In this document: in pieces, positions 34,900 through 35,080 of the stretch | Numbering within the stretch: the stretch's first letter is position 1 | Layout of the letters: each line of letters opens with the position of its first letter | Source: an uncultured Clostridium sp. | Lineage (GTDB): Bacteria > Bacillota > Clostridia > Clostridiales > Clostridiaceae | Direction: 5' to 3' | Assembly (NCBI GenBank): GCA_902785295.1 | Contig: CACZYK010000032.1 | Coordinates: 1 to 35,080, forward strand | Length of the DNA: 35,080 nucleotides | Program-made: the position numbers and the translations under genes | The notes under the pieces: model-generated | Database searches by the model: none | What the model was told of the DNA's origin: nothing | What the model saw: only the letters and a program-made list of their open reading frames with translations

Positions 34900-35080
34900 A
34901 GTACCTTATGGTAAAAATAATTAAAAAAAATAGAAAATTGATTTTCAACAACAAAAACAGTATCTGAACCAATATTAATAATTACTATAATAGTGCAAAA
35001 GTGCTTGAAAAATTTTACAAATAAAAAAAGAAACATTTATGCTAAATTTCTGATATAATTAAATTCTCACAAAAAAAATA
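34900..35080. other. 3' spacer with an extended -10 element
   Basis: AT-rich sequence after the transglutaminase gene. TGATATAAT at 35051-35059 is an extended -10 element, without a good -35, and may start a gene beyond the window. No clear terminator was found for the operon. Confidence 0.4.

Overview
The window is AT-rich DNA from a low-G+C Gram-positive anaerobe, most likely Clostridium sensu stricto. The evidence is strong GGAGG-type ribosome binding sites, heavy use of AGA and ATA codons, a pfkA-pyk pair, a T-box leader, class C sortases, and a PspA/YdjG/YdjI-type envelope gene set. The species cannot be fixed from the sequence alone; C. perfringens or a close relative would fit. Every supported gene lies on the + strand.

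Layout. (1) 1-2730: glycolytic pfkA-pyk operon with its own promoter and terminator. (2) 2730-4402: a 40-bp tandem repeat, a short leader ending in a terminator-like hairpin, and a 23S rRNA uracil methyltransferase gene broken by an internal deletion. (3) 4470-5940: a T-box riboswitch controlling a bile acid:Na+ symporter (BASS) family transporter, closed by a branched terminator. (4) 6189-28442: a large sortase-dependent pilus/adhesin locus. It holds a 2676-aa adhesin with repeated X25-like (pullulanase-type) modules, a 1029-aa membrane-anchored protein with a caspase-like His/Cys domain, a 142-aa membrane protein, an 1800-aa fibro-slime/Cna-B pilin, a 553-aa major pilin and three tandem class C sortases. 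(5) 28499-28684: the stub of an AAA-ATPase-like gene. (6) 28767-31875: pspA, a TFIIB-zinc-ribbon membrane protein and an SPFH/zinc-ribbon protein, resembling part of the pspA-ydjGHI envelope-stress set of Bacillus subtilis. (7) 32087-34899: circularly permuted ATP-grasp, alpha-E and transglutaminase-like genes, the conserved predicted peptide-ligation cassette.

How the parts fit. In the pilus locus the 553-aa protein has the hallmarks of a polymerising shaft (an APK lysine, an E-box glutamate and LPQTG). The 1800-aa (LPISG) and 2676-aa (IPSTG) proteins look like tip or ancillary adhesins with carbohydrate-binding-like modules. The sortases would join them. A terminator between shaft pilin and sortases should keep the enzymes below the level of pilin.

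The most unusual points are these. The caspase-like protein looks like two secreted proteins fused in frame, with an internal sorting-signal-like segment followed directly by a second signal-peptide-like segment. The middle sortase has lost the segment carrying the catalytic histidine but keeps its Cys and Arg. The third sortase has Ala in place of the lid Asp. A deleted remnant of the 142-aa gene lies behind the giant adhesin, suggesting that an adhesin/small-gene unit was once repeated. Function assignments rest on recognised motifs in the translated sequence; no database search was run.
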